Below, one piece after another: positions 1 through 7,683 of a DNA stretch of 64,000 nucleotides. The position numbers and the translations under genes were made by a program. The stretch is taken from NCBI RefSeq assembly GCF_009866805.1, contig NZ_SIZW01000041.1:620001-684000 (forward strand). Direction: 5' to 3'. The notes under the pieces were generated by a model. It saw only the letters and a program-made list of their open reading frames with translations. It made no database searches and had not been told where the DNA came from. Numbering within the stretch: position 1 is the first letter of the stretch; the number at the start of each line of letters is the position of its first letter. This DNA comes from Schauerella aestuarii (GTDB lineage Bacteria; Pseudomonadota; Gammaproteobacteria; Burkholderiales; Burkholderiaceae_B).

Positions 1-382
1 CCGGCGCATCGCCCGGCGCGATGTCGCGGTTCAAGACGAAGGCGATTTCGAATTCGACCGTGACAGGCGCGCCGCGCGACAAGACGATGGGCTCGGCTGC
101 GTCATGCATGCGCTGCGAGGTCAGGCGGCCGAACAGCGGGCGGGAAAGATTGAATTTACGCAGGGCGTTGGGATTGCCGACGCCGAGCTTCCAGCCGCAC
201 GGGGTCTCGCCCGTCTGCGCCAGCACGGTCGACTGCAACGCGTAGCCGGCGTCCAGATCGTTGGGACGAACCTCCTCAGGAAGTGCGACCCATTGATCGC
301 CCGCACGCCAGCGTTGCGCCAGAACGGTTCCGGCGGGGCGGGGATCGTAGGAGGGTTCGCTGGGCGGGTGGTGGTCGGTCAT
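1..382 (-). CDS. 2-keto-4-pentenoate hydratase / FAH-fold hydratase, C-terminus beyond left edge
   Basis: The frame opens at the ATG on the minus strand (382-380) and runs off the left edge, giving about 127 residues. The N-terminal half shows the 2-keto-4-pentenoate hydratase/MhpD pattern: a helix with AGYALQSTV, then GWKLGVGNP (the family's G-x-K-[IL]-G segment), LFGRL, and the strand VEFEIAFVL that carries an acidic metal ligand. Family members hydrate 2-hydroxy-penta-2,4-dienoates in meta-cleavage pathways or decarboxylate related oxo-acids; the substrate cannot be told from this part. It is the first gene of whatever lies to the left, and is divergent from the copper chaperone at 701. 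Confidence 0.75.
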   Translation of the reverse strand, partial: MTDHHPPSEPSYDPRPAGTVLAQRWRAGDQWVALPEEVRPNDLDAGYALQSTVLAQTGETPCGWKLGVGNPNALRKFNLSRPLFGRLTSQRMHDAAEPIVLSRGAPVTVEFEIAFVLNRDIAPGDAP

Positions 383-458
383 GGCACGGATCTCGGGTCA
401 AGGGCCCGGTTGCGGGCCGTCTGTGGGGTGTAGAAGAGCGGTCAGACGTCGATTCTAG

Positions 459-499
459 ATCACGCCCATCACATCACGCCCATCACATCACGCCCACCC
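459..499. repeat. 14-bp tandem repeat, about three copies
   Basis: Positions 459-472 and 473-486 are identical (ATCACGCCCATCAC) and 487-499 starts a third, diverging copy. It lies in the 318-bp gene-free gap (383-700) between the divergent hydratase and copper-chaperone genes. Apart from this repeat and the TATAAT at 627 I see no coding sequence in the gap. It could be a slippage-prone tract or part of a promoter region; no spacers are present, so it is not CRISPR. Confidence 0.7.
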
Positions 500-626
500 G
501 ATCACGCACACCAGGCCACGCATACCCGATCTCGCCACCCGCGGCGCGCGATCAGGCGCGCCGTGGCGTCGAGCGAGTGGCAGGCGGTATGCCTCAAGCG
601 ACTCGGCAAGGCGTTCAAGACGTTCA

Positions 627-632
627 TATAAT
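627..632 (+). promoter_or_regulatory. Candidate -10 box for the copper-chaperone gene
   Basis: A perfect TATAAT sits about 70 bp upstream of the ATG at 701. No good -35 box is seen 16-18 bp upstream, so an activator may be needed or the match is chance. Placement in a divergent intergenic gap supports a promoter. Confidence 0.35.
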
Positions 633-700
633 CCCGACAGCCGAGTCGCCCGCTGTGCTGGCGGCCCGTGGCAGTGGCGCACATTGCGCCGGGGATTTTC

Positions 701-1336
701 ATGACTTCCTTGTTCCGGAACACGATTTTCACGTTTGTCATCGGCAGCCTGCCAATGGCCGTCATGGCGCATCACCTGCCGGAAGACGGGGCTGCGGCGA
801 GTGCAACGTCCGCCACATCTACGGCGGCCACAGCGGCTTCGGGTCACGGTGCGCCGGCATCGATGCCCGCCGCTTCGTCAGCGGCGCACGCCGGACACGG
901 TGCGATGCTTCAGTCGCCGGGCGATGCGACCGAGCGCGCGTTGGCGCAGGGGCGGGCCGAGCAGTTGAGCGTGCAGGGGTGCTGGATTCGCGCAATGCCC
1001 GCACAAGTGCCGTCGGCCGGCTATTTCACCGTCACCAACGCGGGACGTGCGGCGGCCAAGCTGACAGGCATCGTGGTGCCGGGCTATGGCATGGCCATGC
1101 TGCATCAAACGCAGAAAACCGGCGGCATGGCAAAGATGACGATGGCGCACGAGATCGACGTCCCGGCCAAGGGCAATCTCACGTTTGCGCCTGGCGGCTA
1201 TCACGCCATGCTGGAGAAGCCCAGTGATCAGGCCAGGATCGGTGCGCTGCTGCCCGTTGCGTTTCAGTTCGCTTCGGGCGCGCAGGTCAATGCCTCGTGC
1301 AAAGTGCAGCCGGCCAGTGCACTCGGTCCCGACTGA
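701..1336 (+). CDS. PCu(A)C-type periplasmic copper chaperone
   Basis: The 211-residue protein begins with a Sec signal (MTSLFRNTIFTFVIGSL, cleaved near VMA-HH). A low-complexity Ala/Ser/His linker (about residues 14-80) with scattered His-Gly-His motifs follows, then the PCu(A)C domain. The copper-binding signature H-x10-M-x21-H-x-M is complete: the first H in MLHQ, M in AKM, then HAM in GGYHAML. These proteins bind Cu(I) in the periplasm and help load the CuA centre of cytochrome oxidase. The His-rich linker is unusually long and may add metal capacity. An in-frame GTG or other start near 668 is possible, but 701 places the signal peptide at the N-terminus. It stands alone, with no SCO gene beside it. 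Confidence 0.88.
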   Translation: MTSLFRNTIFTFVIGSLPMAVMAHHLPEDGAAASATSATSTAATAASGHGAPASMPAASSAAHAGHGAMLQSPGDATERALAQGRAEQLSVQGCWIRAMPAQVPSAGYFTVTNAGRAAAKLTGIVVPGYGMAMLHQTQKTGGMAKMTMAHEIDVPAKGNLTFAPGGYHAMLEKPSDQARIGALLPVAFQFASGAQVNASCKVQPASALGPD

Positions 1337-1363
1337 GTCGTCGGGCCGCGAGCGCCAGGGCGA

Positions 1364-1555
1364 TCAACGACCGCGAAAGGCCGTTTCGATCTTGCGGTCG
1401 GTTTTGTATTGATTGAGCGCGTACACCGCCCAGATGGCGGCTGGAATCCAGCCGATCAGCGTGATCTGCAGGATCAGGCAAATAATGCCGGATAAGGGTT
1501 TTCCGATCGTGAAGAAAACCGAGAAGGGAAGAAGCAACGCGAGCAGCAGGCGCAT
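1364..1555 (-). CDS. YqaE/Pmp3-family small membrane protein
   Basis: This is a 63-residue protein with two hydrophobic helices (about residues 2-24 and 25-47) and the Pmp3/YqaE pattern FFTIGKPLSGIICLILQ followed by GWIPAAIWAVYAL. Members are stress-inducible inner-membrane proteolipids linked to membrane potential and ion homeostasis; no enzymatic role is known. A GAGAG Shine-Dalgarno lies about 10 nt before the ATG. An AT-rich dyad (1568-1595) sits directly upstream and could control it. Its direction and position just downstream of gor allow read-through from gor, but the 79-bp gap and dyad suggest its own promoter. Confidence 0.88.
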   Translation of the reverse strand: MRLLLALLLPFSVFFTIGKPLSGIICLILQITLIGWIPAAIWAVYALNQYKTDRKIETAFRGR

Positions 1556-1567
1556 GAAAGCACTCTC

Positions 1568-1595
1568 TTGATAAAGGATGCGAATACTTTATCAA
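1568..1595. promoter_or_regulatory. AT-rich perfect dyad upstream of the YqaE/Pmp3 gene
   Basis: TTGATAAAG (1568-1576) is repeated inverted as CTTTATCAA (1587-1595) around a 10-nt spacer, in GC-rich surroundings. It begins 12 bp before the ATG of the minus-strand YqaE gene, so on the transcript it would be a weak A/U hairpin just 5' of the ribosome binding site. It may be a repressor operator, a temperature-sensitive leader hairpin or a residual terminator for gor; no U-tract follows on the minus strand. Confidence 0.5.
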
Positions 1596-1634
1596 TGCGC
1601 GACTGCTGCATCAGGCACAAAACATGTCGCTGCG

Positions 1635-2990
1635 TTACGAAACCGGCGTGCGCATCGTCACGAATTCTTCGGCCGAAGTGGGATGAATGCCGATCGTGGT
1701 GTCGAAGATATGCTTCGTGGCGCCGGCTTTCATGGCCACTGCAAAGCCTTGTACGACCTCGCCCGCATCCGGGCCCACCATGTGCAGACCCACCACGCGA
1801 TCGGTCGCGCGATCGACCAGGAGTTTCATGAAGGTACGCTCGGTACTGCCGCTGAGCGTGTGTTTGAGCGGCTTGAAGTCGGTTTGGAACACCGCGATAT
1901 CGCCGAATTCGGCACGCGCGTCAGCTTCCGAAAATCCCACGGTGCCGATGTTGGGATGAGTAAACACGGCAGTGGGAATGTAGGCATAGCTCATCTCCCG
2001 GCGGCCGTCGCCGAACAAGTGATCGACCAGCGTCATCGCTTCGCCCAGCGCCACCGGCGTGAGTTGGATACGAGCGGTGACATCCCCCAGCGCATGGACG
2101 GACGGCACTGACGTGTTGTAGCGGTCGTCGATCTCGATCGCCCCGTCGCGGCCTTGCTTGACGCCCAGTTTTTCCAGACCGAGCCCGCTCACATTCGGCA
2201 CGCGGCCCGTGGCGTAGAGGATGCGATCGACGGTGAGCGTGGTGCCATCGTTCAACGTCACCTCAAGTTCGTCGCCCACTTTCTTGATGCACTTAACGCC
2301 GGCATTCAGTCGCAGATCCACACCCGTCTTGATCATCTCGGCCGCCACGAAATGGCGCACGTCGTCGTCAAAACCGCGCAAGATCTGCTCGCCGCGATAC
2401 AGTTGCACGACATCCGCGCCCAGGCCGTTGAAGATCGAGGCGAACTCGCAGGCGATATAGCCGCCACCCACCACCAGCAGGCGCTTGGGGAAGGGCGAGA
2501 GGTCGAAGATTTCGTCGGACACGAGCACATGCTCGCGGCCGTCGATATCCGGCAAGCTGGGCTGGCCGCCGGTAGCGATCAAAATGTGGCGCGCCGTGTG
2601 ACGCTGGCCGTCCACCTCCACGGTATGGTCGTCGATGAAGGTGGCCCAACCGCGCAGCAGGGTGACTTTCGCTTGCGTCAGCAGGTTTTCATAGATGCCG
2701 TTCAGCCGGGTGATCTCCCGGGCGCGGTTCGCCTTCAGGCGCTCCCAGTCGAAGCGGGGGGCGTCGATGTCCCAGCCGAAGCCACGAGCTTCCTCGAACG
2801 CCTCGGCGTAATGCGCTGCATAGCTGTAAAGCTTTTTGGGGATGCACCCAACGTTGACGCAGGTGCCGCCCAGCGCCTGGCCTTCGGCCAGCGCCACGCG
2901 CACACCACGCTGCGCGGCCATCCGGGCGGCGCGTACCCCGCCACTGCCGCCGCCGATCACAAAAAAGTCGAAATCGAATTGGTCTTGCAT
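1635..2990 (-). CDS. gor: Glutathione-disulfide reductase
   Basis: The 451-residue flavoenzyme reduces oxidised glutathione with NADPH in the cytoplasm. The FAD-binding motif GGGSGG is at residues 13-18, and the redox-active disulfide GGTCVNVGCIPKK gives C44 and C49. The second Rossmann motif VVGGGYIA is followed by basic residues (YRGEQILRG) expected for NADPH rather than NADH. The FAD contact is ALGDVT, and the dimer-interface catalytic pair HPTSAEE gives H436 and E441 near the C-terminus. Length is normal for plant/proteobacterial GR (about 450). It is transcribed towards yqaE, and its start lies just downstream of the terminator of the DUF883 gene, so it needs its own promoter in 2991-3054. 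Confidence 0.95.
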   Translation of the reverse strand: MQDQFDFDFFVIGGGSGGVRAARMAAQRGVRVALAEGQALGGTCVNVGCIPKKLYSYAAHYAEAFEEARGFGWDIDAPRFDWERLKANRAREITRLNGIYENLLTQAKVTLLRGWATFIDDHTVEVDGQRHTARHILIATGGQPSLPDIDGREHVLVSDEIFDLSPFPKRLLVVGGGYIACEFASIFNGLGADVVQLYRGEQILRGFDDDVRHFVAAEMIKTGVDLRLNAGVKCIKKVGDELEVTLNDGTTLTVDRILYATGRVPNVSGLGLEKLGVKQGRDGAIEIDDRYNTSVPSVHALGDVTARIQLTPVALGEAMTLVDHLFGDGRREMSYAYIPTAVFTHPNIGTVGFSEADARAEFGDIAVFQTDFKPLKHTLSGSTERTFMKLLVDRATDRVVGLHMVGPDAGEVVQGFAVAMKAGATKHIFDTTIGIHPTSAEEFVTMRTPVS

Positions 2991-3054
2991 GATTCTTCAG
3001 TCTGATTGCTTAACCGCGTCATCCTACACCGGGAAGCCGTCATCACGCCGCCCA

Positions 3055-3082
3055 AAGAAAAACGCCCCTTCAGCAGGGGCGT
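3055..3082 (-). terminator. Rho-independent terminator after the DUF883 gene
   Basis: An 8-bp perfect stem (ACGCCCCT at 3062-3069 with AGGGGCGT at 3075-3082) closes a 5-nt loop. Read on the minus strand it is followed by TTTTTCTTT. It lies 27 bp after the stop of the minus-strand DUF883 gene and separates that unit from gor. Confidence 0.85.
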
Positions 3083-3109
3083 CTGGTCGTACCGATCGAA
3101 GCTGCGCGA

Positions 3110-3496
3110 TCAGTTGCGGCCGACGATCACGCCCAACAGGAACGCGGCGCCAGCCACCATGCCGAGGGCTTGCCAGGGGCGAACCTGAACGTACTCTTCA
3201 GCGGTGTCGATCGTCTCGCGAACGAAGTTGTTGGCCGATTCGGCAGCATCGCCCAGCGTATCGCGGGCGTCATCCAACTGCGTACGCAGTCGGGCGCGCA
3301 AGGCTTCGACGTCGCTGTCGTTGCCATCGCGCAATGAGGTTTCGAGGCTGTCGAGCAGATCGCGCAGGTTGTCGCCGGCGTCCTGCTTGAACTGACGGCC
3401 CGTGGCCTTCAAGTTGCGTCCGGTGCGACGTCCGGTGCGTTTCACTGCTTCGAAGTCCTGTTCGAAATCGCCTTCACCACTAGCCGTAATGACCAT
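3110..3496 (-). CDS. DUF883 (YqjD/ElaB-like) membrane-anchored protein
   Basis: Starting at the ATG 3496-3494, preceded by a strong AAGGAG 7 nt upstream, this is 128 residues. It has a long amphipathic, charged helical region (about residues 10-90, heptad-like) and one C-terminal membrane anchor (GMVAGAAFLLGVIVGRN), the DUF883/YqjD/ElaB layout. Family members associate with ribosomes at the membrane in stationary phase in E. coli. It ends the three-gene minus-strand unit (YqjE-like holin, YqjK-like, DUF883) and has a clear terminator. Oddly, the frame is open upstream into the YqjK-like gene with no stop codon, so a longer fused product is also possible. Confidence 0.85.
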   Translation of the reverse strand: MVITASGEGDFEQDFEAVKRTGRRTGRNLKATGRQFKQDAGDNLRDLLDSLETSLRDGNDSDVEALRARLRTQLDDARDTLGDAAESANNFVRETIDTAEEYVQVRPWQALGMVAGAAFLLGVIVGRN

Positions 3497-3799
3497 GTCT
3501 TGCTCCTTGCTTTGCTGCGCCTCGGATTGCCGTTCGGGACGGGCCATTAAAGCGGCCACTCGGTTGCGCAGAGAAACCGATGCGATGGTCCGAACGGGAC
3601 CTTTCAATGCCTTCGGCCAGCCTACTGCAGATGCAAGCAGCAGCAAACCGGTCGTGGCCCAAAGTTCTATATTCTTGAATACGACGCCGGTGGGACGCCG
3701 GGCGGGTCCCTCCAACTGAGGAACGAATAACGCAACGCGCTCCAGCTCCATCTTTGCCAAAAGCTCATTCCTTCTCGTGAGCGCGGTCAGCGTGCCCAT
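3110..3799 (-). CDS. YqjK-like protein reading in frame into DUF883
   Basis: A second frame starts at ATG 3799-3797 after an AGGGGGAACT Shine-Dalgarno. It overlaps the 3' end of the holin-family gene by 35 bp. Its first ~100 residues look like YqjK: a charged helix (TRRNELLAKMELERVAL), then a hydrophobic segment (IELWATTGLLLLASAVGW) and a basic tail. No stop occurs before the DUF883 start at 3496, so translation would continue to 3110 and give a 229-residue YqjK-DUF883 fusion. In related bacteria the two are separate genes. Either a stop has been lost here, or the internal AAGGAG allows both a fused and a short product. Confidence 0.6.
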   Translation of the reverse strand: MGTLTALTRRNELLAKMELERVALFVPQLEGPARRPTGVVFKNIELWATTGLLLLASAVGWPKALKGPVRTIASVSLRNRVAALMARPERQSEAQQSKEQDMVITASGEGDFEQDFEAVKRTGRRTGRNLKATGRQFKQDAGDNLRDLLDSLETSLRDGNDSDVEALRARLRTQLDDARDTLGDAAESANNFVRETIDTAEEYVQVRPWQALGMVAGAAFLLGVIVGRN

Positions 3800-4166
3800 A
3801 GTTCCCCCTGATCGTTTCCATATCCATCTTGAGCTGTTCGCTGAGCGCCGACTGTGGTGCCGAATCGGGCGCTGCACGCTTGGCGATCACGAACGCAATG
3901 ATGCTCAAAAGGCACCACACGCCGAAGATCACCCAGGCTGCCGTCACGCGATGATCGGTGCCCCAATACGACACGAGGATCGCCACCGACAAAAATGCCG
4001 CGGCGAAAATCGCGCAGAACACCATGGCAATATAAGCCGCAAGCGTCGTAATCAGCGCGGTCCGGTACAACGCGAACTCTAATGTAAAAAGCTCGATGTA
4101 CTCCGCCACGCGATTTCCGGCAAACAGTGCAACCTGTTTCGCCCGGTTCAATCGTCTGAACACCAT
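3765..4166 (-). CDS. Phage-holin-family (YqjE/DUF1469) membrane protein
   Basis: The 133-residue protein starts at ATG 4166-4164 behind a good GGGAGGG ribosome site 9 nt upstream; extensions further upstream lack one. A short basic/amphipathic N-terminus (FRRLNRAKQVALFAGNRVAEYIELFTLEF) is followed by two membrane helices (about residues 35-60 and 70-95), then a charged C-terminal tail, as in YqjE. Despite the family name these are housekeeping inner-membrane proteins, not lysis proteins, and normally sit next to YqjD/DUF883 genes as here. It is the first gene of the unit. Confidence 0.85.
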   Translation of the reverse strand: MVFRRLNRAKQVALFAGNRVAEYIELFTLEFALYRTALITTLAAYIAMVFCAIFAAAFLSVAILVSYWGTDHRVTAAWVIFGVWCLLSIIAFVIAKRAAPDSAPQSALSEQLKMDMETIRGNYGHADRAHEKE

Positions 4167-4425
4167 CTTGTATTGCCCTCCCGAATGAACCGCACCGGTC
4201 CTGCCTGTCGAATTCGTCAGCTCGCCGTCGATACGACTGCGCTGTGAGCGGATTTGTAAGCACATAGCATGCCCGCAATTTCGTGGTGATGTGGATGTGT
4301 TGACGGGCATTTGATGAATATTCGACGCCGCCGTCATTAGCCTGTCACATCGGCCGCTTCGCCGTTGGCGATAGATCTCGTCGGTTCGATTGCGGCTTGC
4401 CAGGCAGCCTGAGGGTTTTTCATCG

Positions 4426-5166
4426 ATGAGCGCAGAACGTTATTTAAAGACACATGTTGTCGGCGTGACGGCATTGCTGGGCCTGCTGGCCTGGGCGATC
4501 GGTCGTTCCGGACTGGACCTGTTCATTGCCCGTCTGACGTACGACGATGCGGCCGGCGCCTTCGTCGGGCGACATTCGCATATTCTTGCTCTGCTTGCCG
4601 ATCGCATCATGATCGCGCTGCCCCTTCTGATTGGCGTCTGTGCGGTGGCCATCATCGGAGCAGGCCTGCGCCGGCCCGATCTGAAACCCTTTCGTGGCGT
4701 ATGTATTGCCGTGCTGGCGGTACTTGTGGCTGGACCGGTCGCCGCCATCCTGCTCAAGCATCTGACGGCCTTGCCCAGGCCGTATATGCTGCAATTGTTT
4801 GGTGGCGCTTTGCCATTGCCGACGCATTTTTTTGCGCTGACGGGTCAAGCGTCCGGCGGTGCACTGCCCAGTTCTCATGCAGCGGCCGGCTACGCATTGT
4901 TTGCGCTGTATTTCGCGGCGCGCGTGCTGGATCGGCCGGCGCTGATGCGGCTGGGCCTTGCCTTGGCAATTGCCTGGGGCGCGGGACTGAGCGTGTTGCG
5001 GATTGTCCAGGGCGCGCATTTTTTGAGTCAGACGGTGTGGTCGGCTGCGGTGGTCTGGCTCTTGGCAAGCTTGATCTTCCTGCCGCTGCTGAACGCCCGC
5101 AATCGCGGCGCGCTTGCCGAACTTGCTGTCATTCCCCCGTCAGCGCCCGCGTCGGGAATGCGTTGA
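4426..5166 (+). CDS. PAP2-family membrane phosphatase
   Basis: The 246-residue polytopic protein has the three PAP2 phosphatase motifs in order: K-x6-RP (KHLTALPRP), a PSGH variant (PSSHAAAGY) and the third motif with its catalytic His (R-IVQGAHF-LSQ). In the usual third motif, S-R-x5-H-x3-D, the Asp is here replaced by Gln, which may matter. Such enzymes dephosphorylate lipid phosphates (phosphatidate, undecaprenyl pyrophosphate, PGP, lipid A 1-phosphate) on the periplasmic side; substrate unknown. The ATG at 4426 has GAGGG 10 nt upstream. It is divergent from the YqjE unit and monocistronic. Confidence 0.85.
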   Translation: MSAERYLKTHVVGVTALLGLLAWAIGRSGLDLFIARLTYDDAAGAFVGRHSHILALLADRIMIALPLLIGVCAVAIIGAGLRRPDLKPFRGVCIAVLAVLVAGPVAAILLKHLTALPRPYMLQLFGGALPLPTHFFALTGQASGGALPSSHAAAGYALFALYFAARVLDRPALMRLGLALAIAWGAGLSVLRIVQGAHFLSQTVWSAAVVWLLASLIFLPLLNARNRGALAELAVIPPSAPASGMR

Positions 5167-5323
5167 GCCGTAATCAACTGTGTACGAATTGTAAAAAACA
5201 AAAGGATAGGTTGCTAACCGAACTCGGGTCAGAGGGGGTCAATAGAATTCGGCGCTCATTCACACTGGAATAGTGCGCCATCAATCGGTCAATCGATCAA
5301 TGGGCGCCACTACGGAGCCCAGC

Positions 5324-7681
5324 ATGGAACGCGTCGTTACGGCCCACACGCCGTTACCCCCGGATCAATTGATGTTTCGTGCCATGCATGGCAACGAAGC
5401 CCTCTCGCAGCTTTTCGAGTTTGAAGTGGAGTTGGTGTCGCGCTCGCACTCGCTCGATATGAAAGCATTGCTGGGCCAGCCGCTCACGTTGGAAGTCAAA
5501 CGCGAATCTGCAGGGGCTGAAAACCGCTACCTCAGCGGGCAGATTACCCGTTGCGTGTTGGTGGGCAGTGAAGGCACGACCGATCTGTATTACCTCTACC
5601 GCGCCACGGTGCGCCCCTGGCTGTGGTATCTCACCCAAACGTCGGACAGCAAGATTTTCCAGAACAAGAGCGTGCCGGAAGTCATCAAGGACGTCTTGAG
5701 CGACTATGATTTTCCGCTCGATATCAAGTTGGCGGGGAACTATCGCAACTGGGAATATTGCGTGCAGTACCAGGAGACTGACTTCGGATTCATCAGCCGT
5801 CTGATGGAACACGAAGGGATTTATTACTGGTTCAAGCACGAGAACGGCAAACATACGCTGGTGCTGACCGATGACATGGCGCAGCATGAGGCGGCGCCCG
5901 CAACCGACTTGCTGACTTATTACGCGCCCGATCGTGCCGGGACGTTGCCGCAGGAAGAGTTCGTCTCGTCCTGGGAAATCGCCGAGCAGATTACGCCGGG
6001 CGGGTTTGCCACCGTCGATTACGATTTTCGCAAGCCCGGCGCCAGCCTCGATGCACGCCGCACCAACAAATCCGGGTTTGATAACAGCAAGCTCGAGGTG
6101 TACGAATGGCTGGGCGGCTACACCGATCCCGACCATGCCGATCATTACACCCGCGTGCGGCTGGAGGATCTGCAGAGCCGGCAGGAGCAGATCCGGGCCT
6201 CGACCAACGTGCGCGGCATTGCTCCCGGCTATCTTTTTACGCTGCGCAATCATCCCCGTAACGCAGAAAACCGCGAGTACCTGATCGTCAGTGCGAACTA
6301 TCGCATTCGCGAGGGCGGTTACGCTAGCGGCAACGATAGCGGTTTCATGTTCGATGCCGATGTCGTGGTACTCCCGTCGAGCAATCCCTATCGTGCGCCT
6401 CGTTTGACGCCGCAGCCGCGCACCCACGGACCGCAAACGGCCCGTGTGGTGGGCAAAGCCGGACAGCAAATCTGGACCGACAGCTACGGCCGGATCAAAG
6501 TGCAATTTCACTGGGACCGTTACGGCGAGAAAAACGAAAACAGCTCATGCTGGGTGCGGGTATCCAGCCCGTGGGCAGGTGGCGGTTTTGGCGGCATCCA
6601 GTTGCCGCGCGTCAATGACGAGGTCATCGTCGATTTCATCGGCGGTCAACCCGATCGTCCTATCGTCATCGGCCGCGTCTACAACGCGTCCAATATGCCG
6701 CCGTGGGATCTGCCCGGCAACGCCACGCAGAGCGGCTTCCTCAGCCGCTCGCAGGATGGCACGCCGGGCACGGCCAACGCGTTCATGTTCGAAGATAAGC
6801 CGGGCAGCGAAGAAATCTGGATGCACGCCGAGCGCAATATGCGCACCGAAGTGGAAGCCGACGAGCTGCACAAGGTCGATCGCAACCGCAGCCATATCGT
6901 GGGTGGTTTCGAGACCAATGCGGTCACCGGCACGCGTACCACGGTGATCACCGGTGCCGAGAGTGCGACCTATCAGTCCGGCGAGACGCGCACGATCAGC
7001 CAGGGCGCGACCGAAGAGATCACGGGTGGCCAGACGCGCACCGTCACCGGTCCGGTGGGCGTGACGATTACCGGCGACGTCACGCGCGAGACTACCGGTA
7101 ATCTCACCCGTACGCTGAAGGGCGACACGACCGACACCATCACGGGCGCCATCGATCGCACGCATACCGGCGCGACGCTGAATCATACGGTTGGCGCGAC
7201 GACCAGCACCGTCGAGGGCGACATCACCAAGACCATCACCGGAGCGGTGTCGCGCACCATTACGGGTGATGTCAGCGATACCATTACGGGTGCGACGACG
7301 GATACGATCGATGGCGTTTATGCGCAAACGGTCACACAGGACCTGTCGATGCACTCCGACACCAAGATTATGATGTCCGCGCCTGAGATCGTGGTGTCCA
7401 CGCCGAAGTTCACGCAGGTGGATCCGACGAAGAAAGAGACGTTTGCACAGACCGTCGTCGATACGTTGATCGACTGGACGCAGTTTTCTGCGGTCAAGCG
7501 TTCGACGTCGATTGCCAACGTTTCGGCAACGGCCATCAAGGGCGGTGTCACAGGCGTCAATTTCGATTACACGGGAATGCAGATGAAGAACGTCCCAAAT
7601 GACTTTCGTACGACGATGCTGTCGCTGACCTTGGCGACTGCGATTCGAATTTCAGTGGCCACGGCCCACCTGAAAACCTGA
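5324..7681 (+). CDS. vgrG: Type VI secretion spike protein VgrG
   Basis: About 785 residues from the ATG at 5324 (GGAG 8 nt upstream); GTG at 5273 and ATG at 5300 are alternative in-frame starts. The gp27-like part (about residues 10-370) opens with the typical LMFRAMHGNEALSQLFEFEV. The gp5 OB-fold (about 380-470) contains the conserved YGRIKVQFHWDRYGEK and WAGGGFGGIQLPR. After a linker comes a needle region (about 535-665) of short repeats such as TRTVTGP, DTITGA and KTITGA, the beta-prism spike pattern. The last ~100 residues are non-repetitive and could dock or carry cargo. It trimerises at the tip of the T6SS tube. It heads a cassette with a DUF2169 adaptor and a PAAR-like tip; no T6SS core genes are in the window. 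Confidence 0.95.
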   Translation: MERVVTAHTPLPPDQLMFRAMHGNEALSQLFEFEVELVSRSHSLDMKALLGQPLTLEVKRESAGAENRYLSGQITRCVLVGSEGTTDLYYLYRATVRPWLWYLTQTSDSKIFQNKSVPEVIKDVLSDYDFPLDIKLAGNYRNWEYCVQYQETDFGFISRLMEHEGIYYWFKHENGKHTLVLTDDMAQHEAAPATDLLTYYAPDRAGTLPQEEFVSSWEIAEQITPGGFATVDYDFRKPGASLDARRTNKSGFDNSKLEVYEWLGGYTDPDHADHYTRVRLEDLQSRQEQIRASTNVRGIAPGYLFTLRNHPRNAENREYLIVSANYRIREGGYASGNDSGFMFDADVVVLPSSNPYRAPRLTPQPRTHGPQTARVVGKAGQQIWTDSYGRIKVQFHWDRYGEKNENSSCWVRVSSPWAGGGFGGIQLPRVNDEVIVDFIGGQPDRPIVIGRVYNASNMPPWDLPGNATQSGFLSRSQDGTPGTANAFMFEDKPGSEEIWMHAERNMRTEVEADELHKVDRNRSHIVGGFETNAVTGTRTTVITGAESATYQSGETRTISQGATEEITGGQTRTVTGPVGVTITGDVTRETTGNLTRTLKGDTTDTITGAIDRTHTGATLNHTVGATTSTVEGDITKTITGAVSRTITGDVSDTITGATTDTIDGVYAQTVTQDLSMHSDTKIMMSAPEIVVSTPKFTQVDPTKKETFAQTVVDTLIDWTQFSAVKRSTSIANVSATAIKGGVTGVNFDYTGMQMKNVPNDFRTTMLSLTLATAIRISVATAHLKT
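6930..7315 (+). repeat. Short repeats encoding the VgrG needle
   Basis: Within vgrG, units of about 8 codons recur with the core T-x-T-[IV]-T-G (for example TRTVTG, DTITGA, KTITGA, RTITGD). The nucleotide sequence shows matching repetition of acc/atcacgggt-like blocks. This is the gp5 C-terminal type repeat that folds as a triangular beta-helix; copy number could vary between strains by recombination. Confidence 0.75.
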
Positions 7682-7683
7682 CC

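Noticed and set aside
459-499. Possible CRISPR-like array
   Set aside because: The units are directly adjacent with no spacers, only about three copies, and no cas genes in the window.
3765-4166. Phage lysis (holin) gene or prophage remnant
   Set aside because: The family name is misleading. The YqjE/YqjK/DUF883 neighbourhood is a housekeeping membrane cluster and no phage genes are nearby.
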